Part shown: in pieces, positions 1 through 11,481 of the stretch | How positions within the stretch are numbered: position 1 is the first letter of the stretch | Layout: every line of letters starts with the position of its first letter | Source of the DNA: Euryodendron excelsum | Taxonomy: Eukaryota; Streptophyta; Magnoliopsida; Ericales; Pentaphylacaceae | Direction of reading: 5' to 3' | DNA length: 64,000 nt | Assembly: GCA_033060915.1 (NCBI GenBank) | Contig: CM065378.1 | Location: 17,271,501-17,335,500 of the forward strand | Position numbers and translations under genes: made by a program | The notes under the pieces: generated by a model | Seen by the model: the letters and a program-made list of their open reading frames with translations, nothing else | What the model was told of the DNA's origin: nothing | Database searches by the model: none

Positions 1-1552
1 GTCTTTCACTTTACAAAAGGCAGCTGGCTTTACACCCTACAACAAAACAAGTTAACGATAATGAAAATGATTACTTTGTGAAGGAAAGATGTTATGCTGG
101 TCGTTTTTGAACTTACCGATGAGACCTTCTTATATATTTGTGCTGCATTTTTGCACTCACTATATGGATATTCACATGTAACCAACTCTAACATGCACAT
201 GCCAAAAGAATATATGTCAACTAGTTCATTGTACTCCTCCTCATAGAGCTCTGGAGCCATGAATTCAGGAGTACCTGTGAGAAACAAATGGATTAAGAAT
301 TTTAAATAAGATAGTTCAAAGAAAGTGGCAAGTTACTAAGCATTGAGATGATTACCAATAACGCTATGGGCAGTAGGTTGCTGCATGATGGTTGCCAACC
401 CAAGATCTCCAATTTTTACTTCTCCATTATTTCCATTAAGAAAAATGTTGTCGCATTTTAAATCTCTGTGAATAATAGGCGGATTGTGACAATGGAGGTA
501 ACATAATCCTCGGAGAATCTGCCTAGCCCAGTTCTTGATGGCCTTCATGTCAACACTCCTATGCTTCTTACGATATCTAAACCTCAAAATAACCACACAT
601 AAATTAACCATATGTAGAAGCCAAGCAACAAAACAAGAGAAACACGAAAGTCAACAGAACTCACCGCCTCAAACTTCCTGAAGTAAATAATTCAGTAATC
701 ATGTTGATAGTTTTGTTCTTGTCATCCACCCAAGAACTGTAAGATCTAATGATATTTTCATGTTTCAGTGCCATCAGCAAGTGAACCTCCGAATACAATC
801 TCTCCAGATGTTCCGGTGACTGTAATGCATGGTCAACACTCACTTGGTTCCAAGCAACTTCTATACCATCAACCTCATCAAACCCCTTATATCTACATGT
901 AATAAAGAAAAGGAACCAAATCAAATTAATTTTTAAACCCAATGACTGTTTATATCAGTAAAGGTGCAGCAATTACCAATGTTACAAATAAACAATATAA
1001 TTGACACGAAAGAAGATGAAGATAGAACTAGAAACCATACACAATCTTGAATGCTCCTCTCCCCAAGATTTCATTATACTGAAGGAAGGAAAAAAAAAGG
1101 TGACTGTATCACTAAACCCAGCAAATCAAATGAGAGACTAATATTAAGCAACACAAATCTCAATTTTCATGAACAGATACAGCATGTAATCTCAAAATTG
1201 ACATTTTGGTTCAATTGCAGTTGTTGATTGACCCAAACGTGAAATGACTATGGGACAGTGACAGTAGATCAATTCATCAATGACATATTTGATAGCAACT
1301 ACTAAAGACCAAAAGTAACCAATTCTATACTCTTTTTTTTTTTTTTTTTGTTAGTATACATTATTTTAATAAATGGCTGATGTTCTTTCCACCCTTATGA
1401 ATAATGCAGAAGAGTTAGAATTTATGTCATACCCGAATGTATCGACCCTTTGGTGATTTCTCTACGATATCAGCTTCGTCAGGCTCTAATTTTGATTTTG
1501 CTTTCCAAAACAACTCATTCATTGGCAACAACAAACCTACCTCGGAATCCAT
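1..1552 (-). CDS. WNK protein kinase, N-terminal part (WNK8/WNK10-like), truncated by window edge
   Basis: Serine/threonine kinase of the With-No-Lysine family, a cytosolic signalling kinase. Exons read on the minus strand are 1433-1552, 1041-1078, 665-892, 356-576, 117-274 and 36 to beyond position 1, giving 267 residues. The start is set at the ATG ending at 1552 ([11 protein letters not shown]); an earlier in-frame ATG at 1651 would add 33 unlikely residues. Motifs in order: glycine loop GRGAFKIVY, where the Lys in the loop replaces the usual subdomain II Lys; VAWNQV, with Asn where other kinases have the catalytic Lys; HRDLKCDN catalytic loop; DLGLA in place of [12 protein letters not shown]; and VDIYSFGMC. 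The combination VAWNQV plus loop Lys defines WNKs. Exon 2 is only 38 nt and is needed to restore frame and the VYKGFDE junction. The last visible codons encode [13 protein letters not shown]. The rest of the kinase lobe and the C-terminal tail lie outside the window. Assignment to the WNK8/10 clade rests on motif resemblance only. Confidence 0.93.
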
Positions 1553-2600
1553 TGCAATTTCGATCCCAACAAAAGACCACAAAGAGGTAGAGAAGAATTC
1601 AAAAAAAAAAAAACCTGTTGGTGTTGGGGGCGATTCCAAATTTGGAATCAAAGGATAGGGTGTTCAGAGAATGCCTCACAAGCGACTGAATACGAGTCGA
1701 TGGCCGATCGAAACCAAAACCGACATCCCACGAAACTCATCCTCGTTGACTTCAAATTTATCCGTCCACCACCGCTAGCTTCTCCAATTGACTTTTCCAT
1801 TCTCAATTCAATCCCCCATCAAATATATGTATATATAAATACTATTTTCACCAAATATGTTAGTGAAATCCAGAGAGAGATAAGAGTGAGAAAGGGCAGA
1901 AACAAACAAAGGGAGCAATGACTTAGGGTTTGAAATTGAGACCTAAAAATCAAGCTATAGAGATAAAAAGAGGGAAAAAAAAATGCAACAAAATTGAGGA
2001 CCCTAAAAAGTCAAAAAGCAGCAAAGCCCTAATTGGATCTGAGAGACTCGAGGGAGGGTTTGGACGGATCTGCTGGAGAGAATAGAAAGATGGACAGGTG
2101 ATGGCAATGCTATAACACTGTATTGTAGATTTTTATAGTGGGGGGTCGAAATCCGAGTCCTTCTTGTACTTGATTTAACACTGTATCCCAGTAATCCATC
2201 CTCCTCGTCATTTATGTTTGATTGGACTTTCTTTCAAATTCGCCCGCAGTAAAGACGCCTGGAAGTAAATATTTGTATTATTTACGTATAATCCTCTCGA
2301 ATATATTTGTAATAGTTAATATCATTAAATTATTAAACATATTCTTTTATAATTTTTTAAAAATAATCAAAATATTAAATAAAAAATTAAAATTTATAAA
2401 TTAACCTATAATAAATTGAAAAAAATAAAATTCATTTGTCCAGCACTTTAATTTAATTTTTTGTGAATAATATGCTTTAAAAATTAATATCTAGGAGATA
2501 AAAATTCTAATTATTAACGTATACAAAGAATAAATTGATTATAAACATTATAGTGCTTTTTATCCTGAATATTTTTAACTAATGTTTGTATATTAACAAT
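1553..2600. other. WNK 5' leader/promoter and AT-rich spacer
   Basis: Upstream of the WNK start (minus strand) there is purine-rich leader-like sequence to about 2100, followed by strongly AT-rich DNA from about 2270 to 2600. Small ORFs here show no protein-like composition. No other gene or repeat could be supported. The right end directly abuts the 5' LTR of the gypsy element. Confidence 0.5.
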
Positions 2601-3219
2601 TGTGGGTCAAATAAACATTAGCCCAGTCTACCAGGACAAGCCCAACAAAGATTAAACAACATATTTGGGCTGAGGACAACCCAGATATCATTATAAATCA
2701 GACTCAAGTAGCCAAGAGCAGTCCAATTCACAAGACTTATAAAACCCAAAGTATTGGAGCACTCATGAGAGATATCAGAGCATTTAATGCTCAGGTCTCA
2801 ACATTTAAGGCTGAACAGACCTGCAGTTAATGCGGAACAGACGCACCACGCGACCGCCTGGCTCACGTCCGGTCAGTCAAACTCGAGCATGGCGATAAAG
2901 GTGATTTTCTGTTCGATCACCCAATTCTAGCCGGCGTGAGCCTATGAGATAGGTCATGATTATCAAAGTAGGCTTAACAGAGAGCATTATACTATAAACA
3001 CTAAAGTCTTAAGAAGCAAGGTATGAACAATTAGATTTTCAATATATAATACCTTTACTCATTTCATTCTCGATTAAGATTGCTAATTTAATCGTCGGAG
3101 TGTGATCAGCCCAAAGAGGGTCAACCCATTCTAACTTCTTTGTCCCTCTTGCAACAAGTTGGCGCTCATTGATATTTGTTCGAGTGATCGGCCAAGCCTT
3201 CCCAAAAATCTCACTTACA
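2601..3219 (+). repeat. 5' LTR of the gypsy element
   Basis: Begins TGTGGGTCAAATAAACATTA and ends ...CTCACTTACA, about 619 bp, TG...CA bounded. It aligns along its length with 15348-15946. The start matches the point where the 3' copy follows a polypurine tract. The end matches a related solo LTR at 24213-24719 whose boundaries are fixed by a target duplication. It carries a roughly 20-bp segment around 2790-2815 that the 3' copy lacks. Confidence 0.88.
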
Positions 3220-3253
3220 ATTAGCATTATTTGTAGGAAGCTCCAAGCACATA

Positions 3254-5270
3254 TGAGTACCAGCTTCTTAGGGAGAAGAGAAGTCCACCCCACTAGGCGA
3301 GGGAACGAAACTCCCTCTAGTAATGACAATACCAATTCGACTGGCAACCAAAGCACTCTGGATATAAGCAATCGAGGTCGGCCAAGGAGGTCGGAGACTT
3401 GGTCTCCTACTGGGAGCCTCCGAAAAGCACGAAACGAGTTACAGAAGGATCTATACTATGTTAGGGGGCCAAATCTCTGTACAAATCACCACCGAGACTT
3501 GTGCCTAATGATCGCTCGCTTCGTGCTGTTGAGCGGGAACTTCGGCAACGTGACGAGGAGATTGCTAGACTCACTTCCCAAGTCGAGCCAATGAGGTACG
3601 CAATTTCCAAAAAAGATGACCGAGTTAGAGGAGGATTGCCAAGCCATCGCAATGATAGGAAGAATTGAGATTCCAGAAGTAGAAGCTCAACATCGGTGCA
3701 CATTGTTAGGAGCCACGCTTCCAGTATCGGCTGCTACAACGAAAGACAAGGAGATCGGCATTACAGGAGGAGCTAGACATCGCAGGACAAAGATCGGGCT
3801 AGAGCCAGTCAGCAATAAAAGGAATGGGAAAGGTGGTTAAATGAAAAACTTGACAGCAGAGAGCAGCACGCACAACCCAGGACATGGTTAGCAAAGCCCT
3901 GTATCAGATTGCATCCACACCTTTCACAGAGGAGATCAAGTGCCACCAACCTCTAGGAAAGTTTGCTCCACTGAAGATCACACCATATGACGAGAAGGTG
4001 GATCCAATCAATCACGTCTGACACTACAAGCAGATGATGGCACTCTAAAGTGGAGATCAATCATTGATGTGTCGAGTTTTCCCATCTAGCCTAGGAGAGG
4101 TGGCCCTACGATCGTTCAACAAGTTACCATCCAAGTCAATATCAAATTGGAGACAACTTGCCGAACTATTCACTGCTCGCTTCATAGCCAATAGCAAACA
4201 GCCTAGGGAGGTAGACTTCCTACTTACCTTATAGAAGAATGATGGAGAAAGATTACGGGTGTACGTGCGGCGCTACTGGGAGGCCTACAATAAGATTCAC
4301 GAGTGCAGCGAGTAGCTGGCTATAACTTAGTTCAAGGACGGCTTGCCAAGAGAGCACTGCCTACAACAGTCCTTAATGAAGAAGCCGACCCTCACGATGT
4401 AAGATTTAAGGCTCGTTTGGTTTGGTTATTTTACAGCTTTTTTTATTTTACTTTTTTGGCTTATAAGCAAATAAGTTAGGTTTTTTTAGCTTTTTTGCTT
4501 TTAATAGGATAGGATATGCAAAAAAGCCAAAAAAAAAAAGCAAAAAAGCTTCAAAATCTTGACTTTTTTGCTTATAAGCAAAAAAAACTAAATAAAAAAG
4601 CCAGCTTATAAACCAAACCAAACGAGCCTTTAATGTTGAGAATTAAGCGATATCCTAGATTGGAAGAAGATATACCCTAGATAACCCTTGAGAAGGTCGA
4701 CATTATCATTGAGAAAAGAAATGGACGGGATGCAAAGAAGCTTCGGTAGGAAGACAACAACAACCGGGGTAAGAAAGTAAATAATGGGGTCTACACTATC
4801 TTCAAAGATCTTATTTATAAAAGTTTACCCCAAATTCGTGACAAGTCATTCTTCAAATGGCCTCCGAAGTTAGGAGGAGACCCTATAGGAAATTTTGCTC
4901 CTATCATAAGGAGAAGGGGCATCAAAGGAAAATTGCCGACATCTCAAAAGCCACCTAGAAGATCTGGCAAAGGCTGGTCATCTTGACCAGTTCATCGACA
5001 GAGAGAAGATAAGACAGGAGGCCGAGCAGCCGAGGTTAGAGGCCCCCCCACAGAAATAAGACTGAGCCGAATAGGTCCGGGTGATTAATGTGTTGCATAG
5101 ATTGGCAGAGTCAGAAGTTGTTGATCGGCATAGATACCGAGTCGAGATACAAAGGCCGTGCACTTGAGGGAGGTGATGCAGATAGGCCCTCCGCACAAGA
5201 AGGCCAAGGTCGGTAGTAATACCGCAGCCATAATTTTTACTGACGAAGATCTCGTAGGAGTTTAGACCCC
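3254..5270 (+). pseudogene. gag polyprotein remnant (gypsy)
   Basis: A readable N-terminal stretch begins MSTSFLGRREVHPTRR at about 3254 and shifts frame near 3520. At 3920-4200 the translation shows the retrotransposon gag capsid signature: ITPYDEKVDPINH, then CRVFPSSLGEVALRSFNKLP and LAELFTARFIANSKQP. In-frame stops fall inside it, for example at the TGA in the DPINHV*HY stretch and at the TAA just after. A degenerate nucleocapsid-like segment, CSYHKEKGHQ, lies near 4890; only part of a CCHC knuckle can be read. A 219-bp foldback element at 4410-4628 interrupts the region. The product would be the structural capsid/nucleocapsid of the particle, but this copy cannot make it. Confidence 0.8.
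4410..4628. mobile_element. Foldback MITE inserted in gag, 5-bp TSD
   Basis: Near-perfect long palindrome. The left end is GGCTCGTTTGGTTTGG and the right end CCAAACCAAACGAGCC, exact reverse complements, with inner arms rich in T runs and GCTTATAAGC-like steps. It is flanked by the direct repeat TTTAA at 4405-4409 and 4629-4633. It has no coding capacity. The GTTTGGT-type ends resemble many Tourist-like (PIF/Harbinger) MITEs, but those usually have a 3-bp TTA/TAA duplication, which is contained in the 5-bp repeat seen here. Confidence 0.9.
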
Positions 5271-5289
5271 CCACAATGATGCACTAGTC

Positions 5290-7250
5290 GTGACTCTAGG
5301 AATGACAGGTTGTGACGTGAAGAGGCTACTCATCGACCAGGGGAGCTCCTCTGAGGTTATGTACTACAATCTATTAAAGAGGCTAGAGTTGAAGGATGCC
5401 GACCTTCAGCCCTCACTGAATCCATTGATTGGGTTTAGTTCTGATCCAGTTTGGCCGCTAGGGAAAGTAACTATTCCTGTAATTGCGGGAGGAATTACTC
5501 TGCAGACAAAATTTCTAGTGGTCAACGTACCATTCCCATATAATGCAATCATGGGCCGAACATGGTTGCATATCATGAAGGTTAACCCATCTTCCTACCA
5601 TCAGCTAATTCAATTCCTGACCCTAGAGAAGGTACAAGAGATAAGAGGGGACCAAGTGGCTACTAAGCAATGCTTTCTTATGGCATGTGCGACAAAAGTG
5701 AAAGCTGGTAAGGTACACATAATGGAGCTTCATGAGGACACACCCACGATTGATGATGTTGGACAGATACCAGAGAAAAAAGCCATCGAAGACTTGAAGA
5801 AAATCCACATAAATCGACATAAGGAGCAGTACTTTATGATCAACACTTCCCTATTCAAGATTGAAGAAAATTCCTTGATTGAGCTGTTGACAAATTACAT
5901 TGAGATATTCATTTGGACTCTTTACGATATGCTAGGGATTGATGTGAAGGTTGACTGCCACAAATTAAGCATGCACCCACAGTGCCGACCTGTGGTCCAG
6001 AAGGGTAGGAGAATGGCCAAACAACATGTGGATACTGTCATAGAAGAAGTTGAAAGGCTCCTTGATGCTAGTGCGATTAGAGAAGTCCACTACCCACGTT
6101 GACTGTCAAACACAGTTGTTGTGAAAAAGAAGGATAACAAATGGAGAGTTTGTGTTGACTTCACCGATCTGAACAAAACATGCCCCAAGGACCATTTTCA
6201 TCTTCCCAAGATTGATCAATTGGTCGATGCAACAGCTAGTTTCAAAAAACGAGCTTTCTAGATGCTTATCATGGGTATCACTAGTTCCCGCTCCATGAAG
6301 AGACCAAGAGAAAACCGCCTTCATAACTCCAAGGGGCATTTTTTGCTACAAAGTAATGCCCTTTAGACTAAAGAATGCCGATGCCACCTATCAACGTCTG
6401 GTCACTAAAATGTTCAAAAGCCACATCGGTAGCACCGTAAAAGTTTATATCGACGACATGGTGGTCAAAAGCAAGATCGGTAGTCATTATTTAAAGAACC
6501 TGACAGCTGTATTTAACATTCTGAAGCAGAACAAAATGAGGCTTAACGCCTTCAAGTGTGCGTTCGGGATCAGCTCGGGGAAGTTCCTGGGGTTCTTGGT
6601 TACACACCAGGGTATTGAGATAAATCCACAGCAGGTTAGTACTATTCAGAATGTCCAAGCTCCAAGGAACACCAAAGAAGTACAAAAATTGACTGGCATG
6701 ACAGCGGCCTCTAACAGATTCATCAGCCGATCTTCAGGCAAGTGCCGACCATTCTTTCAGTTTATCAAAAAACAGGAGCAATTCAGCTGGACCCAGGAAT
6801 GTGATCAAGCCTTGGTAGATTTGAAGAAGTACTTGAGCCAACCTCCCTTACTTTCCACCCCATCGAAACATGAAAATCTCTTCCTATACCTGGCAGTGTC
6901 AGAGCAAGCGATCAGTGCCATACTACTCCGACAATAAGATCGGCAACCGAGGCGGTCTACTATGTCAACTAAACTCTCTTGGGCGCAGAAAGCAGGTATT
7001 TACCATTAGAGCAATTGGCCCTTGCACTGGTAGTAGCGTCACACAAACTAGTGCACTTCTTTAGGGCCCACACCATCAATGTTCTCACGGACCACCAAGT
7101 AAAACCACTCTTGAGAAGGGTCGACTTCTCTAGCAAGCTAAGATAGCTAAATGGGTTGTTGAGCCGAGAGAATTCAACATAAAGTTCCATCCACGATCTG
7201 GAGTCAATGGGCAGGTACTGGCTGACTTTATTGTTGAATTCTCTGTTTAA
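5290..7250 (+). pseudogene. pol remnant: aspartic protease, reverse transcriptase, RNase H
   Basis: An open stretch from about 5290 to 6102 starts with a retroviral-type protease. Its LLIDQGSSSEVMY sequence corresponds to the D-S/T-G active site region, with Q-G-S in place of G-S/T. The stretch runs into the RT N-terminus (RMAKQHVDTVIEEVERLLDASAIREVHYPR) and ends at a TGA at 6100. The same frame continues with VVVKKKDNKWRVCVDF and DLNKTCPKDHFHLPKID, breaks at a TAG in LSF*DAYHG, and shifts frame. It resumes at 6356 with MPFRLKNADATYQRL and the catalytic YIDDMVVKS, then FLGFLVTHQGIEINP. The Ty3-type RNase H follows: FSWTQECDQALVDLKKYLSQPPLL, then frame changes after 6937. The product would be the polymerase that copies element RNA. 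At least two stops and two frameshifts make it inactive. Confidence 0.88.
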
Positions 7251-7601
7251 TTGCCACAGGTAAACAACCCGACACCATCTGCCAATCTCCAAAATAATCA
7301 CCTCCCGTTGGACCTTCGAAAAAATGCTGATCATTGGAAACTGTTCATTGACGGAGCATCCAATGACCGGGGGGCAAGATCGGGGATAGTCTTTATCACA
7401 CTAGACAGTATGGCATTGGAGCAGGCCATCAAACTGGAGTTCATTGCTTCAAACAACGAGTCAGAATATGAGGCTCTGCTTGCCGGGCTACACCGAGTTA
7501 TCGATCTTAAAATTGCCAAAATCATGATCTACTTAGACTTCCAGTTAGTAGTGAATCAGATCATAGGAAAGTATGCAGCAAAGAACGACAGAATGGCATA
7601 A
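7251..7601 (+). pseudogene. Second, archaeal-type RNase H domain of the Tat element
   Basis: An open stretch contains WKLFIDGASNDRGARSGIVF, then KLEFIASNNESEYEALLAGL, then IMIYLDFQLVVNQIIGKY. These are the first Asp, the Glu and the following Asp regions of an RNase HI fold, in the form found in plant Tat-lineage elements that carry a second RNase H between the usual one and integrase. It ends with a TAA at 7599-7601, where related proteins continue, so it is part of a broken polyprotein. It belongs to the same pol gene as the flanking entries. Confidence 0.85.
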
Positions 7602-7670
7602 TGCCTGGTCAAAACAAAAGAGTTGCTGTCTAAGTTTAGCAGATATAGACTCCACTAGATTAGTCTCGCA

Positions 7671-9031
7671 ATGCTCATGTCCCTAACGTTAGGTTCGAAG
7701 AGAACATTCCATGTGGAGACGCTAGTCAGTCTCAGCATATTTCAAAAAAAAGATCAAGCCCTGGCAATTGAACAATTAGGACCATCCTGGATGGACCCAA
7801 TCATCGCCTATCTGGACAAAAATGAATTCTCCGAAAATAAGAATGAAGCCAGACGGGTCAAGCACAAAGCCCTCGGATATTGGCTATCACCAACCAAAGA
7901 ACTCTACCGAAGATCTTTCATAAGTCGCTACTTACACAGTGTTCACCCGAAAAAAGTGCAGGACATCCTGTTCGAAATCCATGAAGGGATCTATGGAAGT
8001 CATGTCGGTGGGAGTTCTATGGCCCATCGAGCTATCTCACAAGGATATTGGTGACCCTATATACAAAAGGATGTGGCCCAGTACGTACTGAAATGTGAAA
8101 AGTGTTAAAGGTTCTCCCCAGTTATACATCAGCCCGCCGAGGATCTCACAACTATAACCAACCCTTGGCCTTTTGCCCAGTTAGGACTAGATATAGTTAG
8201 GCCTTTGCCCTGAGCTCTAAGCAATAAGAGGTTTCTCATTGTGGTGACAAACTACTTCACCAAGTGGGTGGAGGCAGAACCCTTATCAACCACCAGGGAA
8301 ATTGACGCCAAAAGATTTGCCTGGAAAAACATAATAACGAGATTCAGCATACCTCATGCACTAATCTCGGACAACGGCACCTAATTTGATGGTAACATGT
8401 TCAGGTCATTCTGCAAGGAGCTCAGAATTAGAAATTACTATTCAATACCGGCTTATCCACAATGCAATGGGCAAGCCAAAATTTTAAACAAGACTATGTC
8501 GAACGGGATCAAAAAGCGACTGGAAAAGGCTAAAGAAAAATGGGTGGAGGAACTGCCCAGCGTCCTATGGTCCTATAGAACCACCCCGAGGAGATCTACT
8601 GGTGAAACTCTCTTTTCTTTGGCCTACGGGGTGGAAGCAGTTATACCCTTAGAGGTGAGGTTATTAACGATCAGATTGACAGGATTTAATACTGGATTTA
8701 ACGATCGGACTCTGGCTAGAGATTTGGATCTTGCCGAAGAAAACAGGGAGTTTGCCCTGATTAGATTCACCGGATATCATCAACAGTTAAGTCACTCCTA
8801 TAACAAACGGGTTCGTCCAAGAGCCTTTGTACCTTAAGACTTACTACTACAAAAAGTATTGGGGGCAACAAAGAATCTAGTAAATAGAAAGTTTGGCCTC
8901 AACTGGGAGGGTCCCTACTGAGTGGCATCCCAAGTCGGCGTGGGGGCATACCGACTAGAAACTGTCGAAGATGGGAGACAGTTACCCCGACCGTGGAACG
9001 CCAACAACCTGAAGAAATTTTACCAGTAGAA
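7671..9031 (+). pseudogene. Integrase remnant (gypsy pol 3' part)
   Basis: The frame reads YLHSVHPKKVQDILFEIHEG with HVGG, then, after a TGA at 8052, YVLKCEKC, giving the HHCC zinc finger. The core shows GLDIV (first Asp), SDNGT (second Asp) and YSIPAYPQCNGQAK. In gypsy integrases the third catalytic residue is the Glu of NGQAE; here it is Lys. The domain continues with WVEELPSVLWSYRTTPRRSTGETLFSLAYG and a C-terminal GPY-like segment (NWEGPY*VASQVG) to about 9031. Stops at 8052, near 8107, near 8218, near 8381 and 8835 break the frame. The enzyme would insert element cDNA; it cannot work here. Confidence 0.88.
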
Positions 9032-9168
9032 TTGACTCTCGTATGATGTAACAACTCAACAATGTCTAGTCCTTCTAAAGCTTTATCGATCAATAAAAAT
9101 TGGAAGTCATTTAAATAAATCCATTTGTCTGATGCTACTCCAAAACACAAAGCACTGAAGGAAGAAAA

Positions 9169-9708
9169 AACCAAGTGTAAAAACTTGATCCTGGACCATT
9201 TATGGCTAGGTTGACCAATGAAAGTCATAAAAACCAAGTGTAAAAACTTGGTTCTGTCCAAGTCGGACAAGTCGGCCAATGAAGGTCATAAAAAACCAAG
9301 TATAAAAATTTGATTTTGGACCATTTATGGCCAGGTCGACCAATGAAGGTCATAAAAACTAAGTGTAAAAACTTGGTCTTGTCCAAATTGAGCAGGTCGG
9401 TCAATAAAGGTCACAAAAAATCAAGTGTAAAAACTTGGTCCTAAACCATTTATAGTCAGGTTGACCAATAAAGGTCATAAAAATCAAATGTAAAAACTCA
9501 GTTCTGTCCAAGTTGGGTAGGTTGGCCAATGAAGGTCACAAAAAATCAAGTGTAAAAACTTGATCGTGGACCATTTATGGCCAGGTCGACCAATGAAGGT
9601 CATAAAAACTAAGTGTAAAAACTTGGTCCTGTCCAAGTCGGCCAATGAAGGTCATAAAAAACCAAGTATAAAAATTTGATTTTGGACCATTTATGGCCAG
9701 GTCGACCA
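9169..9708. repeat. Tandem repeat array, left part (about nine ~62-bp units)
   Basis: The repeated unit has the pattern ACCAAGTGTAAAAACTTGGT, a small inverted repeat, followed by CCTGTCCAAGTTGGGCAGGTCGGCCAATGAAGGTCATAAAA. Units alternate between a 'CCATTTATGGCCAGGTCGACC' type and a 'GTCCAAGTTGGGCAGGTCGGCC' type. The basic period is near 62 bp and the higher-order period near 124 bp. The array lies between integrase and the antisense ORF, where Tat-type elements commonly hold tandem repeats. It is interrupted after about nine units by the composite insertion at 9709 and resumes at 11870. Confidence 0.9.
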
Positions 9709-10459
9709 TGTTGGCCCAAGTAGGCAACCCAAGAGGGGGGGTGAATTGGGTTTTATAGAATTTTTAACAAGAATTTCAACTAAAACTTGTTTATGTATTT
9801 TAACAATAATTAATTGAAATATATATATCAAGCAAGTGGAGTATGTATCAATATATATATATATATTTATGCAAACATGTATAGTGAGCAATTAAACAAA
9901 ACTGAGGCAGAAGAGAAGTGCACCAGATTTATAGAGGTTCGGCCAACCTTGCCTACGTCCTCTCTTCTTTGATTCTTTCGAAGGAATTCCACTATGCAAT
10001 ACTCCTTACACAGCCGCTGGTTGTGCCACGAGTGCCCAGCTCACTCTTTACAAAAGCTTCTTCCCAAGCTTTCAAAACCCAAGAGATTTTGTCCAAGCTT
10101 CTCTTAAACTTACAAGTGTTTTTCCCAAGAACACTCAAACTTACAAGGTTACAAACCCACCCAAACGAGAATGAATGAAGATTATACAAAGAGTGACTCT
10201 CCTAGTGAGTATACAAATGAATACAACTCAATGGATAACTTTAAACACTCAGCAAAAATATATGGCAGTGAGGCACAGGTGATTTTCAGCTTCAAGCACT
10301 TGATATGAATGGTATGATTGCTCTTCTCTTTTGTTTGAAGCTGTATGTATCTCATATATATAGGTATGGATCGATTCTAGCCGTTGGAGAAGTATGAGAG
10401 AAGATTTGGTTGTGTTTGTGCCCATACCGTCTGTCAGAAAACTAGCCGTTACGGTCTAG

Positions 10460-10702
10460 GAGTCGACTCTTTTCACAATGAGTCGACTCTTTTTGCATTT
10501 CAGCAGATTTTTCAAGTTTCTGTCCAAATGAGTCGACTCTTTTGTCCCAGGAGTCGACTCTTTTCAGCAGTCTGCAGAATTGTTTGTTCTCTGTTGCAAT
10601 GAGTCGACTCTTTTTGGCCAGGAGTCGACTCTTTTAAGCTTCCAGCACAAATCCAAGGCTCTGTTCAAATGAGTCGACTCTTTTTGCTTGAGGGGTCGAC
10701 TC
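10460..10702. repeat. Eight copies of palindrome GAGTCGACTC followed by TTTT
   Basis: The decamer GAGTCGACTC occurs at 10460, 10480, 10530, 10551, 10601, 10622 and 10671, and as GGGTCGACTC at 10693. Each copy is followed by at least four T. Copies come in pairs about 20 bp apart, one preceded by ATG or AAT and the other by AGG or CAGG, with the pairs about 50-70 bp apart. The array lies about 100 bp downstream of a TATA-like sequence, so it may fall in the transcribed leader of this LTR-like segment. Each copy contains a perfect dyad and is fully symmetric. Confidence 0.92.
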
Positions 10703-11481
10703 TTTTTCCAAAAACCCATATTTTTGCAACTTTTCTTCATTCTTTTTCAAAGCTTCCAATCTCTTCAAGGATCATCTAAATAGGCTTTTTAAAGCTTGCA
10801 AACACTTCTTCAAGATTAGATGACTCCAAGAACATCTTCAATCCATTCAAGGTGAGTTTTCTTCATTTTCATCACTTGTAGAGCTCTTCCATTATCATAG
10901 CTTCATCCATTGATTCAAGTCTTTTTCAATATCTTCAAGAGAGCTTCCATGACTTAGAATCTTCATTTCTTCAATCAACATGGCTTCTTCATGGACTTCA
11001 ACAACTCAAGAAAGCTTTCCAAATCTTGTGATTCCTTCCATGTCTTCAAGACATCTTTACATCTATCAAGAAAGCTTTTATGTTTTTGAGTTGGTCTCTT
11101 CTTTTTCCATTCTTGCAAGATATCTTCAAGTCCTCAAAGTCTTCAATCTTTTAAATCAAGACTTTGATCATTTTCATTCTTCTTCTTTGATATCCATCAT
11201 CTTCATTCCCTTATAAAATCACCATTGTAGAATATGCTATTCTTTCATGCTTATCAATCTTCAATCTAGGATTTTCATCAACTTGAGATTTCTTTTTCTT
11301 CTTATAATATCACCTTTTGTAGAATACATCACTTCATCATGCTTTTCATCATAAATCCTCTATTATGATAAGCTTCAAGTCAAGATCTAATTAATAATTC
11401 ATCTACACACTAAGTAGAATTATTAGATCATTTAACCATGTTTTGTTATCATCAAAATCAAGGTATTGACTCAACAATATT

